A program made the position numbers and the translations under genes. Positions 23,361 through 31,020 of a stretch of 64,000 nt of DNA are shown here, piece after piece. This stretch comes from Pedobacter cryoconitis (GTDB lineage: Bacteria; Bacteroidota; Bacteroidia; Sphingobacteriales; Sphingobacteriaceae), in the NCBI RefSeq assembly GCF_003259615.1, contig NZ_QLLR01000026.1, positions 1 through 64,000 of the forward strand, in the 5' to 3' direction. Positions within the stretch are counted from its first letter, which is position 1. Each line of letters opens with the position of its first letter. The notes under the pieces are model-generated. The model was given only the letters and a program-made list of their open reading frames with translations, was not told the DNA's origin and made no database searches.

Positions 23361-24146
23361 ATGTATAACTACGTATTTGATGGAAGTTTTGAGGGGCTGT
23401 TATGTGCCGTATTTAACTGGTTTGAACGTAAACCCGGGCAGGTAAAGCTCCAGACTGAAGCCACTTTCCAGCCGGATGCTTTTATGCCTTGCCTGCAAAT
23501 CGTGAATGAACGGGAAAAGGCTGACCGGGTCTGGAGAGGCCTGCAATCCAAATTATCCAAAGCTTCGCTTCGTAAGTTTTATTGCACCTATCTCTCCGAA
23601 CTGGAAGAAGGGTATACTGCATTATTTGAGTTTGCCTGTTATCTATTTGCAGAAGGCCCGGCTATAGAAAATAACTATGGCAATCCTTATGTACTGGCCT
23701 TAAGCAAAATAGCCAAAAAAGTAGAGCGCGAAAAACACAGGATGGAAGCTTTTATCCGCTTTCAGCATAATGCAGACGGTATATTCTATTGTGGAATTGA
23801 TCCGGATTTTAATGTCCTGCCTTTAATTCTCACCCTTTTCAAAAACCGGTACGCAGATCAGCAGTGGATCATTTATGATTTGAAAAGAGACTATGGTTTA
23901 TTTTATGACCTGAGCAAAGTCGAAGAAATCAACATCGATTTTAAGCAGCAGCCAAAAACAACAGGAATAGCAAACCCTATCGTGTCTGCAAAGGAAAACC
24001 TATATGCCCTGCTTTGGAAAGACTACTTCAAAAGCACAAATATTCAAGCCCGGAAAAACACGAAATTACATGTACAGCATGTACCCAAAAGATACTGGAA
24101 ATACTTGACTGAAAAACAATTTGAGCAGGATCAGCCCGAATTCTAA
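23361..24146 (+). CDS. DUF4130 partner protein of the DNA-repair-type radical SAM enzyme
   Basis: A 261-residue protein matching the TIGR03915 type partner. It starts YNYVFDGSFEGLLCAVFNWF and has a DUF4130 region at about residues 85-250, including DGIFYCGIDPDF, WIIYDLKRDYGLFYD and KDYFKSTNIQARKN. It begins 1 bp after the radical SAM stop, so the two are translationally coupled. In other genomes the pair is found together and is thought to act on DNA. Some family members are fused to a uracil-DNA-glycosylase domain, which is absent here. A structural or targeting role in repair is inference. Confidence 0.88.
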   Translation: MYNYVFDGSFEGLLCAVFNWFERKPGQVKLQTEATFQPDAFMPCLQIVNEREKADRVWRGLQSKLSKASLRKFYCTYLSELEEGYTALFEFACYLFAEGPAIENNYGNPYVLALSKIAKKVEREKHRMEAFIRFQHNADGIFYCGIDPDFNVLPLILTLFKNRYADQQWIIYDLKRDYGLFYDLSKVEEINIDFKQQPKTTGIANPIVSAKENLYALLWKDYFKSTNIQARKNTKLHVQHVPKRYWKYLTEKQFEQDQPEF

Positions 24147-24187
24147 ATTTAATATTCCGTTTGATTATTATCTCGTAAATTGCCCTT

Positions 24188-25213
24188 ATGAAGTTAAGTG
24201 TCCTGGTTTTAATTACTGCACTCGCAGTTGGCCTGTCTATCGGGCTGGTCAATTTCCATTTTCAGCAAAGCTGGTATTTTATGCTCGTCTCTTTTGCGGT
24301 TTCGTTTGTGACGAGTTTTATCATGTTTTATTACCTGCTGGAAAAATATATCTATTCTAAGATCAAACTGATCTATAAACTAATTCACAATCTGAAATTA
24401 GGGAAAGACCTGAAAGATGCGCTGGGCGAATATGTGAGTACTGATCCGATCAATGATGTAGAACATGAGGTTAAAGAATGGGCAGGTGCCAAAAAGCAGG
24501 AAATTGATCTGCTTAAAAAACAGGAACAGTTCAGAAGGGAATTCCTTTCTAATGTATCTCATGAATTTAAGACCCCGCTGTTTGCGATTCAGGGTTATAT
24601 AGAAACTTTACAGGACTGTTTGCTGGATGATCCGGAAATGGCTGTTAAGTTTTTACAAAAGGCAGAAAAAAATGTAGAGCGCTTAAGCTACCTGATTAAC
24701 GATCTGGACGCAATTTCGAAACTGGAATCGGGCGAGGTGCCTATCGACTACCGGAAATTTGATTTCGTGCTGCTGGCTAAAGAAGTCATGGAAGGCCTGG
24801 AAGACAAAGCAGGCAAAAGAAAAGTTCAGCTGTCATTTAAAGAGAAATATATGCACCCGGCTTTTGTGAATGCCGACCGGGAGAAAATAAGACAGGTCAT
24901 GATTAACCTGATCTCCAACTCCATCAAGTATGGTAAAGAGAACGGATCTACGGCCATCAAGATTTTTGAATTGCATGATCAATACCTGATTGAGGTTACA
25001 GATGACGGCATCGGAATCGACGAGAAACATCTGCCAAGATTGTTTGAAAGGTTCTATAGAATAGATTCTCACCGCTCCAGAGAAGTTGGCGGAACTGGCT
25101 TAGGGCTGGCTATTGTGAAACATATTCTGGAAGCACACCAGCAAATTATATCGGTTAGAAGTACCCTGCAAATCGGGACTACTTTTGCCTTTACGCTTCA
25201 AAAAATCGGTTAA
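24188..25213 (+). CDS. PhoR-like sensor histidine kinase
   Basis: A 341-residue kinase. Two N-terminal helices (LSVLVLITALAVGLSIGLVN and FYMLVSFAVSFVTSFIM-like) are separated by a very short periplasmic loop. A linker of about 60 residues follows, then HisKA with FLSNVSHEFKTPLFAIQGYI, where His is phosphorylated, and HATPase_c with NLISNSIKYG, DDGIGI and GTGLGLAIVKHIL. This is the PhoR/ResE type. No response regulator lies beside it, which is unusual. The neighbours downstream are a DUF47/Pit phosphate uptake pair, so phosphate sensing is plausible but unproven. A regulator must be encoded elsewhere. Confidence 0.9.
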   Translation: MKLSVLVLITALAVGLSIGLVNFHFQQSWYFMLVSFAVSFVTSFIMFYYLLEKYIYSKIKLIYKLIHNLKLGKDLKDALGEYVSTDPINDVEHEVKEWAGAKKQEIDLLKKQEQFRREFLSNVSHEFKTPLFAIQGYIETLQDCLLDDPEMAVKFLQKAEKNVERLSYLINDLDAISKLESGEVPIDYRKFDFVLLAKEVMEGLEDKAGKRKVQLSFKEKYMHPAFVNADREKIRQVMINLISNSIKYGKENGSTAIKIFELHDQYLIEVTDDGIGIDEKHLPRLFERFYRIDSHRSREVGGTGLGLAIVKHILEAHQQIISVRSTLQIGTTFAFTLQKIG

Positions 25214-25300
25214 GATTTAAAGAAATATTCCTTTTATGTTAACACTTAACACTAACTTAACATTGCGATCCTACTTTTGTAACCATATCTTATAGTTAAC

Positions 25301-25942
25301 ATGAATAATATTTTTAAGTTCTTTACACCAAAAGACAAAAAATTCCAACCGCTGTTTGAACAAGCCGGAAGTAATGTATTGAAGATCTCAGAAGCACTTT
25401 TTCTTGCTTTAAGTACCAAAGATCTGGAAAAAAGAAAAGAATATATAAAGGAGATTGAACGCCTTGAGCACGTTGGTGATGATATTACCCACTCTATCTT
25501 CTTAGAACTAAGCAAAAACTTTATCACGCCTTTCGACAGGGAAGATATTCACGCATTGGCAAGTGCGGTGGATGATATTGCAGATTATATTCATGCTTCA
25601 GCAAGTAATATAGAATTGTATAACATCACGAATATCGGCGATGCCATGATTAAACTGGCTGAATTACTGGTTGAAATGTGTACAGATTTAGATAAAGCCA
25701 TCAAAGAATTGAGAAGCTTTAAGAACATCCGTGTCATTGCTGATGCCTGTGTACGCATCAACAGTGGTGAAAATCAAGCGGATTATGTTTGTAATATCGC
25801 AATCGCAAGGTTATTCGAATTTGAAACCAATGCAATTGAACTGATTAAGCAAAAAGAAGTTCTTCAAACACTTGAAATGGCTACAGATAAATGTGAAGAT
25901 GCAGCAAATGTGTTGGAATCTATATTGGTTAAAAACGCTTAA
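25301..25942 (+). CDS. DUF47 (PhoU-like) phosphate transport regulator
   Basis: A 213-residue all-helical protein. It opens with FKFFTPKDKKFQPLFEQAG and continues with LERLEHVGDDITHSIFLEL-type repeats and DREDIHALASAVDDIADYIH. The E-x3-D-x2-H pattern is the metal and phosphate site of PhoU-like four-helix bundles. It lies 11 bp before the pit gene and is transcribed with it. DUF47 proteins are regulatory partners of Pit transporters in many bacteria. The cytoplasmic location follows from the absence of a signal peptide. Confidence 0.92.
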   Translation: MNNIFKFFTPKDKKFQPLFEQAGSNVLKISEALFLALSTKDLEKRKEYIKEIERLEHVGDDITHSIFLELSKNFITPFDREDIHALASAVDDIADYIHASASNIELYNITNIGDAMIKLAELLVEMCTDLDKAIKELRSFKNIRVIADACVRINSGENQADYVCNIAIARLFEFETNAIELIKQKEVLQTLEMATDKCEDAANVLESILVKNA

Positions 25943-25953
25943 AATTCAACGAA

Positions 25954-26982
25954 ATGCTTACACCCTTATTGATCGTCGTAATTGTACTGGCTATCGGTTT
26001 CGATTATATCAATGGTTTTCACGATGCGGCCAATTCTATTGCAACGGTTGTATCGACAAAAGTACTTACTCCTTTTCAGGCGGTACTCTGGGCAGCACTT
26101 TTTAATTTTGCTGCTTACTTCTATTTTACAGATCACAAAGTTGCAAACACTATTGCTAAAACGGTTGTAGAGAATTTCATTACCCTGGAGGTGATCCTCG
26201 CCGGACTTTTAGCAGCAATCACCTGGAATTTATTTACCTGGTGGTACGGTATCCCTTCAAGTTCATCACATACTTTAGTGGGTGGTTTTGCGGGTGCTGG
26301 TATGGCTAAAGCGGGTTCATTAGGTTTTGGGATTATGTCAGCAATTAACCTGGCCCCGATCCTGAAGATTGTCGCTTTTATTGTGCTTGCTCCTGTAATT
26401 GGTATGTTTATCTCGGTAATCATTTCCATTATCCTGTTGCATCTTTCTAAAAATGCAAGACCTTCGGTTGCAGAAAAATGGTTTAAAAAGCTACAACTGA
26501 TCTCTTCTGCAGCATTAAGTTTCACACATGGTGGTAACGATGCGCAAAAAGTAATGGGGATCATTTATGTAGCCATGGTTGCAGCGAAAGTATTAAAAAC
26601 AGGCGATACAATGCCAGAATGGATTCCGTTTACTTGTTACGCGGCTATCTCTTTAGGGACCATGAGCGGTGGATGGAAGATTGTAAAAACAATGGGTTCA
26701 AAAATTACAAAGGTCAATGCTTTTGAGGGCGTAGCAGCAGAAACTGCAGGTGCGGTAACTCTTGGAATCACAGAACACTTCGGTATCCCGGTTTCTACCA
26801 CGCATACCATTACAGGTTCTATTGTTGGGGTTGGTTTATTAAAAAGGGTTTCCGCAGTAAGATGGGGAGTAACGGTAAGTTTGCTTTGGGCATGGGTTTT
26901 AACTATTCCTGTTTCAGCAGTACTGGCCGCTATTATTTTCAAACTGGTTGACTTTTTCTTCCCGGGCCTGGGAGTTGTTTAA
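25954..26982 (+). CDS. pit: Inorganic phosphate transporter, Pit family
   Basis: A 342-residue integral membrane transporter that imports phosphate, probably as a metal-phosphate complex coupled to protons. It has about ten hydrophobic helices. The two duplicated signature motifs are visible: GFDYINGFHDAANSIATVVS near residue 14 and SFTHGGNDAQKVMGI near residue 189. The blocks WYGIPSSSSHTLVGG and HFGIPVSTTHTITGS also appear as a pair, a result of internal duplication. It is co-transcribed with the DUF47 gene and ends in a strong terminator. The function is secure at family level. Confidence 0.95.
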   Translation: MLTPLLIVVIVLAIGFDYINGFHDAANSIATVVSTKVLTPFQAVLWAALFNFAAYFYFTDHKVANTIAKTVVENFITLEVILAGLLAAITWNLFTWWYGIPSSSSHTLVGGFAGAGMAKAGSLGFGIMSAINLAPILKIVAFIVLAPVIGMFISVIISIILLHLSKNARPSVAEKWFKKLQLISSAALSFTHGGNDAQKVMGIIYVAMVAAKVLKTGDTMPEWIPFTCYAAISLGTMSGGWKIVKTMGSKITKVNAFEGVAAETAGAVTLGITEHFGIPVSTTHTITGSIVGVGLLKRVSAVRWGVTVSLLWAWVLTIPVSAVLAAIIFKLVDFFFPGLGVV

Positions 26983-27005
26983 AAAGAACAAATTTATTCT
27001 ATCCT

Positions 27006-27041
27006 AAAAAAGCCCTTGAACATGATGTTCAAGGGCTTTTT
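27006..27041. terminator. Bidirectional terminator after pit
   Basis: AAAAAGCCCTTGAAC (27007-27021), loop ATGAT, GTTCAAGGGCTTTTT (27027-27041). It is also immediately downstream of the convergent gene ending at 27044 and could serve both. Confidence 0.88.
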
Positions 27042-27043
27042 CT

Positions 27044-27949
27044 TTAGAAGGCAACAGTATAAACTACCCTGCTTTCTTTATTTTTAGGCTGTTCCCATTT
27101 GGGCCCTTCTTTAATGAGCCGGATAGCTTCTTCATCAAATTGTTTATCGATGCCTTTGGTTACTTTTAAATCAGCCGGATTTCCTTCGCTGTCTATCAAA
27201 AAGCTTAATTCTACGAGCCTGTCCCCTGTGCCACGCAATTTATTGTGGTCATTCAGGTAGGTGTCCAGATTTACCCAGCCGCCTACAGGAGTGGATACGG
27301 ATTGAACTGCGGTAGTCACTGCTTCTTTTGCCACCACTTTACTCATTCTGGCCATAGCCTGTACCGGAACATCAGCTGTAGTGGTGCTGTCTGCTGGTTT
27401 AACAGGTACAGCCTGCATGGAATAGCCTTTTGCAATTCTCCCGCTGATAACTTCGTCTTGTGTATTGGCTGAAGGTACTCCCTGGCCGACAATAACAGGT
27501 TTAGTTTTCTTAGCTGGAACATTAGCGGCATAAATATCATTTTTTGCAGAGTCAATAACTGCCTGGGCTGGTGAAGGTGCAATATTTACTTCTACTTTTC
27601 TTGGCTGGTTTTTAGCTATTTCTTCACGTTTCTCTCTGTCTTTCATGAAAAACATAATACTTACCGAGATAAACATGACTGCCGCAGCTGCTGCAACACT
27701 TAAGCGCTGCCAGGTAAACACAGTTTCCTTTTTGGTTACCTGCTGCTGTGCAATACGCTCATACAATTGTTTTTGAAGCAAAGAGACATTTTGCACTGCC
27801 CTTCCCCGCGATTCACTCAGCCCTGCCAGTGCCTGCGCAACAAAAGGGTCTTCCAGCGCCTGCTTCTCAATTTTGTGCATAGCTTTGCTGTCAAGCTTAC
27901 CATCCAGGTAGTCTTCCAGTAATTCTATATCTAACCAATCGTTATTCAC
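27044..27949 (-). CDS. Membrane anti-sigma candidate with C-terminal TonB domain
   Basis: A 301-residue protein with a GTG start, overlapping the sigma factor gene by 8 bp. The first 60 residues (WLDIELLEDYLDGKLDSKAM, QALEDPFVAQALAGLSES) resemble the short cytoplasmic helical domain of anti-sigma factors. They lack the zinc ligands of the ZAS type. One membrane helix (about residues 87-106, SVAAAAAVMFISVSIMFFM) is followed by a Pro/Ala/Lys-rich periplasmic linker. The last 85 residues form a TonB_C-like domain (RLVELSFLIDSEGNPADLKV and EEAIRLIKEGPKW). It may hold the sigma factor at the membrane while sensing the periplasm or outer membrane. Function is inferred from context. Confidence 0.78.
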   Translation of the reverse strand: MNNDWLDIELLEDYLDGKLDSKAMHKIEKQALEDPFVAQALAGLSESRGRAVQNVSLLQKQLYERIAQQQVTKKETVFTWQRLSVAAAAAVMFISVSIMFFMKDREKREEIAKNQPRKVEVNIAPSPAQAVIDSAKNDIYAANVPAKKTKPVIVGQGVPSANTQDEVISGRIAKGYSMQAVPVKPADSTTTADVPVQAMARMSKVVAKEAVTTAVQSVSTPVGGWVNLDTYLNDHNKLRGTGDRLVELSFLIDSEGNPADLKVTKGIDKQFDEEAIRLIKEGPKWEQPKNKESRVVYTVAF

Positions 27950-28547
27950 TGCTGTTTTTCTCTATACAAATTTTCAAATTCCTTTTCCCGTTTTGAATAT
28001 AGCTCTTTACTTTGACCATTTCATAACCGGTTATTTCGGCTACTTCTTTATAACATTTTTCCTGAAGATAGAATAAGTCAACGCTCTTGCGCTGTTCTTC
28101 GGTCAGGGTTTCCATGCACTTTTCCATAACGGTCAACTGCGTTTCTTTGGTATCATCTATATCCAGATGCACAAAGTCGGTGTTTTCCACAAAAGTATCG
28201 TCAATAGACACGGTATTGCTTTTAGCTAACTTCCTCAGTGCCATTAAGCAATGATTTCTGGTGAGTACGTGCAGCCAGCTTTTGAAATTCTGCACCTCAT
28301 GAATCTTTAATTTCACGACCAGTTCCTCGAAAATCTGCATAACCGCATCTTTACTGGCTTCCTCTTCCTTGAAATAATTCAGACAGACCCCGTAAACCAG
28401 GTGCATATACCGGTTATAAAGCGTACCCAATGCGTCCAGACTTCCCGTACTTTTGTACCGTAAAAGAAGGGCTGCATCATCGGCATCCTTGATTCCTGTT
28501 GTATTCTTTATAAATTTCAATTGTATATAGTGGAAAATTCTCTTCAA
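27942..28547 (-). CDS. ECF RNA polymerase sigma factor
   Basis: A 201-residue sigma-70 family protein. Region 2 is seen at GTLYNRYMHLVYGVCLNYF through FKSWLHVLTRNHCLMALRKL. Region 4 is seen at CMETLTEEQRKSVDLFYLQE and YKEVAEITGYEMVKVKSYIQ, a helix-turn-helix for the -35 box. No in-frame ATG exists near the start, so translation probably begins at the TTG at 28547. The frame is open further upstream to a stop at about 28586. It is coupled to the membrane protein whose gene overlaps its end by 8 bp. The pair looks like a trans-envelope signalling unit. Confidence 0.9.
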   Translation of the reverse strand: MKRIFHYIQLKFIKNTTGIKDADDAALLLRYKSTGSLDALGTLYNRYMHLVYGVCLNYFKEEEASKDAVMQIFEELVVKLKIHEVQNFKSWLHVLTRNHCLMALRKLAKSNTVSIDDTFVENTDFVHLDIDDTKETQLTVMEKCMETLTEEQRKSVDLFYLQEKCYKEVAEITGYEMVKVKSYIQNGKRNLKICIEKNSSE

Positions 28548-28673
28548 GTATAAAAATATTTTCTGACTCCGGGCTTGTTTAAATTAGAAAAAGGCAGATA
28601 TATCAATAGATAAAATTGATAATCAGCACTTAATGGCCAGAAATTTGCTTACTATTGATTTCATACCACAATC

Positions 28674-29477
28674 ATGAATAAAATCAAACTCGCATCCCTG
28701 GCTTTTGCAGCGATCGCATTCAATAGCTATACTGCACAAAGTCAATCCCTCGGGAACCTTTTAAAGAAAGTAAAATCTGCAACAGAGACTAAGCCTGCTA
28801 CTACGCAAACAGCAACTCAAACTACGGGGACTACCGCCACAACTGGTACGATAGCCAAGCCTTCGAATTTAGAAATAGGCTCAGGGATTAAACAGGCACT
28901 GGAAGCAGGGATTTCTAAAGGAGCGGACCAGTTATCTTTGAAGGATGGTTTTTTGGGAAATATGGCAGTTAAAATTTTATTCCCTCCTGAAGCACAGAAA
29001 GTAGAGAAAACATTGAGAAGCATTGGCCTGGGCTCCCTGGCAGATAATGTAGTGACCAGTTTAAACAGAGCAGCTGAGGATGCAGCGAAAGAAGCTAAAC
29101 CTATATTTGTATCTGCGATCAAACAAATGACAATTACAGATGCTACAAATATTTTATTAGGCGGGGAAAATTCAGCTACTGAATACTTTAAAAAAGCAAC
29201 TACAGCACAGCTTTTAGAGAAATTCAGACCCGTTGTAAATGCGAGTTTAAGCAAAGTCGGCGCAGCTAAATATTGGGGCGATGCGACCGGACAGTATAAT
29301 AAATTACCAATGGTTAAACCGGTCACGACTGATCTGCAGGGTTATGTAACCCAAAAAGCGGTAGAAGGGATGTTTATTCAGGTTGCACAGGAAGAATTGA
29401 CCATCAGAAATAATTTAGGTGTACGTAACACGCCTATACTTCAGAAAGTATTTGGTTACGCCGATCAGAAAAAATAA
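28674..29477 (+). CDS. DUF4197 domain-containing secreted protein
   Basis: A 267-residue protein with a Sec signal peptide (LASLAFAAIAFNSYTAQSQS). A Thr/Ala-rich linker follows (about residues 37-62). The DUF4197 domain has GIKQALEAGISKGADQLS, LFPPEAQKVEKTLRSIGLG and DATNILLGGENSATEYFKK. It is mainly helical and probably periplasmic. The function of the family is not known. The gene is alone, with about 125 bp upstream and no clear operon partner. Confidence in the domain is high, in the role low. Confidence 0.85.
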   Translation: MNKIKLASLAFAAIAFNSYTAQSQSLGNLLKKVKSATETKPATTQTATQTTGTTATTGTIAKPSNLEIGSGIKQALEAGISKGADQLSLKDGFLGNMAVKILFPPEAQKVEKTLRSIGLGSLADNVVTSLNRAAEDAAKEAKPIFVSAIKQMTITDATNILLGGENSATEYFKKATTAQLLEKFRPVVNASLSKVGAAKYWGDATGQYNKLPMVKPVTTDLQGYVTQKAVEGMFIQVAQEELTIRNNLGVRNTPILQKVFGYADQKK

Positions 29478-29610
29478 AAATTAATCATCAGATTAATTTA
29501 AATTAAGCTAAATATTGATTGCAAGCTTTATAGCCCTCAAAAAAATCTACATAAGATTAAAAATAAAGGCTACTTTTATGCAGAACAATTACGAATAACA
29601 TACAAGTATA

Positions 29611-30927
29611 TTGGATTTTAAAGATTTTAATTTTAACCCTGATTTATTAGAGGGTTTATTAGCAATGGGTTTCAGAAATGCAACCCCCATACAACAGGAA
29701 GCAATTCCCCTTATCTTAGCAAAAAAAGATTTGATTGCGTGTGCCCAGACGGGAACAGGTAAAACAGGTGCTTATTTGCTGCCGGTCATGAATATGATCA
29801 GCCAGACGGAGAACCGACATAACAATACGCTTATCCTTGCCCCTACACGTGAACTTGCACAGCAAATTGATCTGCAGGTTGAAGCACTCTCCTATTTCAC
29901 GAATATCAGCTCACTAACCGTATACGGTGGTGGCGACGGTATTGCTTATGAACAGCAGAAGCGAAGTATGCGTGAAGGTGTCGATATTATCATTGCTACA
30001 CCAGGAAGACTTATTTCTCATCTTTCTTCAGGACTGCTGAAACTGGATCAGTTACAGCACCTTGTTTTGGATGAGGCAGACAGAATGCTCGACATGGGCT
30101 TCTATGATGATATTATGCGCATTGTAAGTTTCCTTCCGGAAAAAAGACAGACGGTATTGTTCTCTGCAACGATGCCTCCTAAAATAAGAAAGCTTGCGGG
30201 CACTTTATTAAAGGACCCTGAGCAGATCAGTATTGCAATATCTAAACCAGCAGCAGGGATTAATCAGCAGGCTTATATTGTACATGATACCCAAAAGGTA
30301 AAATTACTGACTGAGCTGATGAAAAATGTTGATTTCCCAAGTATTTTGATTTTCGCTTCTACTAAAGAAAAAGTTAAAAACCTGGGTAAAGTTTTCCGTG
30401 GCCTTGGCTTTAAAGCAGAGGCTTTCCACTCCGATCTCGGACAAAAGGAAAGAGAAGCTATTTTATCAGAATTTAAGAATAAACGCGTTCCGGTATTAAT
30501 TGGAACTGACGTACTTTCCAGAGGAATTGATGTAGAAGGGATTTCACTGGTGATCAATTTTGATGTACCTCATGATCCTGAAGATTATATTCACAGGATT
30601 GGCCGTACAGCGAGAGCCGCAACTACAGGTACAGCGATCACTTTAGTGAATGATAAGGATAAACGCAAGTTTGCCAACATTGAAAAGCTGATTGACAAGA
30701 CTATTGAAAGGATGCCTTTACCTGAACATTTAGGGGAAGCACCGGTAGAAACAGCAGCAACTTCGTCTTCAAGACCAGAAAATAACAGAGACAGAAAAGC
30801 ACCTCAGCGCAAGTTTTGGAAAAAGAAACCTAAAACTGAAGGTTCTTCGCCAAGGGCGGAGGGTTCTTCACCAAAAGCGGAAAGTTCTGCACCAAAAGCA
30901 GAAGGTGCAGCACCAAAAGCTGATTAA
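29611..30927 (+). CDS. DEAD-box ATP-dependent RNA helicase
   Basis: A 438-residue RNA helicase. All core motifs are present: ATPIQQEAIP (Q motif), AQTGTGKT, PTRELAQQ, TPGRL, DEAD in VLDEADRML, SAT, LSRGID and HRIGRTAR. No in-frame ATG fits the first codon. A TTG at 29611 begins the conserved FKDFNFNPDLLEGL block, preceded by an in-frame stop at 29596-29598. The C-terminal tail is disordered and basic, and ends in four 7-residue repeats of the type EGSSPKA. Such proteins act in ribosome assembly or mRNA turnover, often in the cold. The specific role is unknown. Confidence 0.93.
   Translation: MDFKDFNFNPDLLEGLLAMGFRNATPIQQEAIPLILAKKDLIACAQTGTGKTGAYLLPVMNMISQTENRHNNTLILAPTRELAQQIDLQVEALSYFTNISSLTVYGGGDGIAYEQQKRSMREGVDIIIATPGRLISHLSSGLLKLDQLQHLVLDEADRMLDMGFYDDIMRIVSFLPEKRQTVLFSATMPPKIRKLAGTLLKDPEQISIAISKPAAGINQQAYIVHDTQKVKLLTELMKNVDFPSILIFASTKEKVKNLGKVFRGLGFKAEAFHSDLGQKEREAILSEFKNKRVPVLIGTDVLSRGIDVEGISLVINFDVPHDPEDYIHRIGRTARAATTGTAITLVNDKDKRKFANIEKLIDKTIERMPLPEHLGEAPVETAATSSSRPENNRDRKAPQRKFWKKKPKTEGSSPRAEGSSPKAESSAPKAEGAAPKAD
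30838..30921 (+). repeat. Four in-frame 21-bp repeats in the helicase C-terminal tail
   Basis: Four consecutive 21-bp units encode EGSSPRA, EGSSPKA, ESSAPKA and EGAAPKA, just before the stop. The units have diverged but keep the 7-residue phase, so length change would not shift the frame. The tail is probably flexible and RNA-contacting. Confidence 0.85.
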
Positions 30928-30978
30928 TATAAAAACTGCTTATCGCTTATTCATGTAAATTTTAAGCAGTTCTAAGGC

Positions 30979-31008
30979 AGGAGCAATTTTTATTGCTCCT
31001 GTTTTTTT
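30979..31008 (+). terminator. Terminator after the DEAD-box gene
   Basis: AGGAGCAAT (30979-30987), loop TTTT, ATTGCTCCT (30992-31000), then G and seven T. It ends only 13 bp before the rarA start, so the rarA promoter must overlap the hairpin or rarA is read from readthrough. TATCTTTA at 31008-31015 is a near-match to the -7 box. Confidence 0.85.
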
Positions 31009-31020
31009 ATCTTTACATTT

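Noticed and set aside
26133-26942. Minus-strand frames of 143 and 101 codons inside pit
   Set aside because: They lie opposite transmembrane helices of a clear Pit transporter and have no independent support.
28817-29326. A 169-codon minus-strand frame inside the DUF4197 gene
   Set aside because: The plus-strand frame has a signal peptide and the full DUF4197 pattern. The minus frame is a long shadow.
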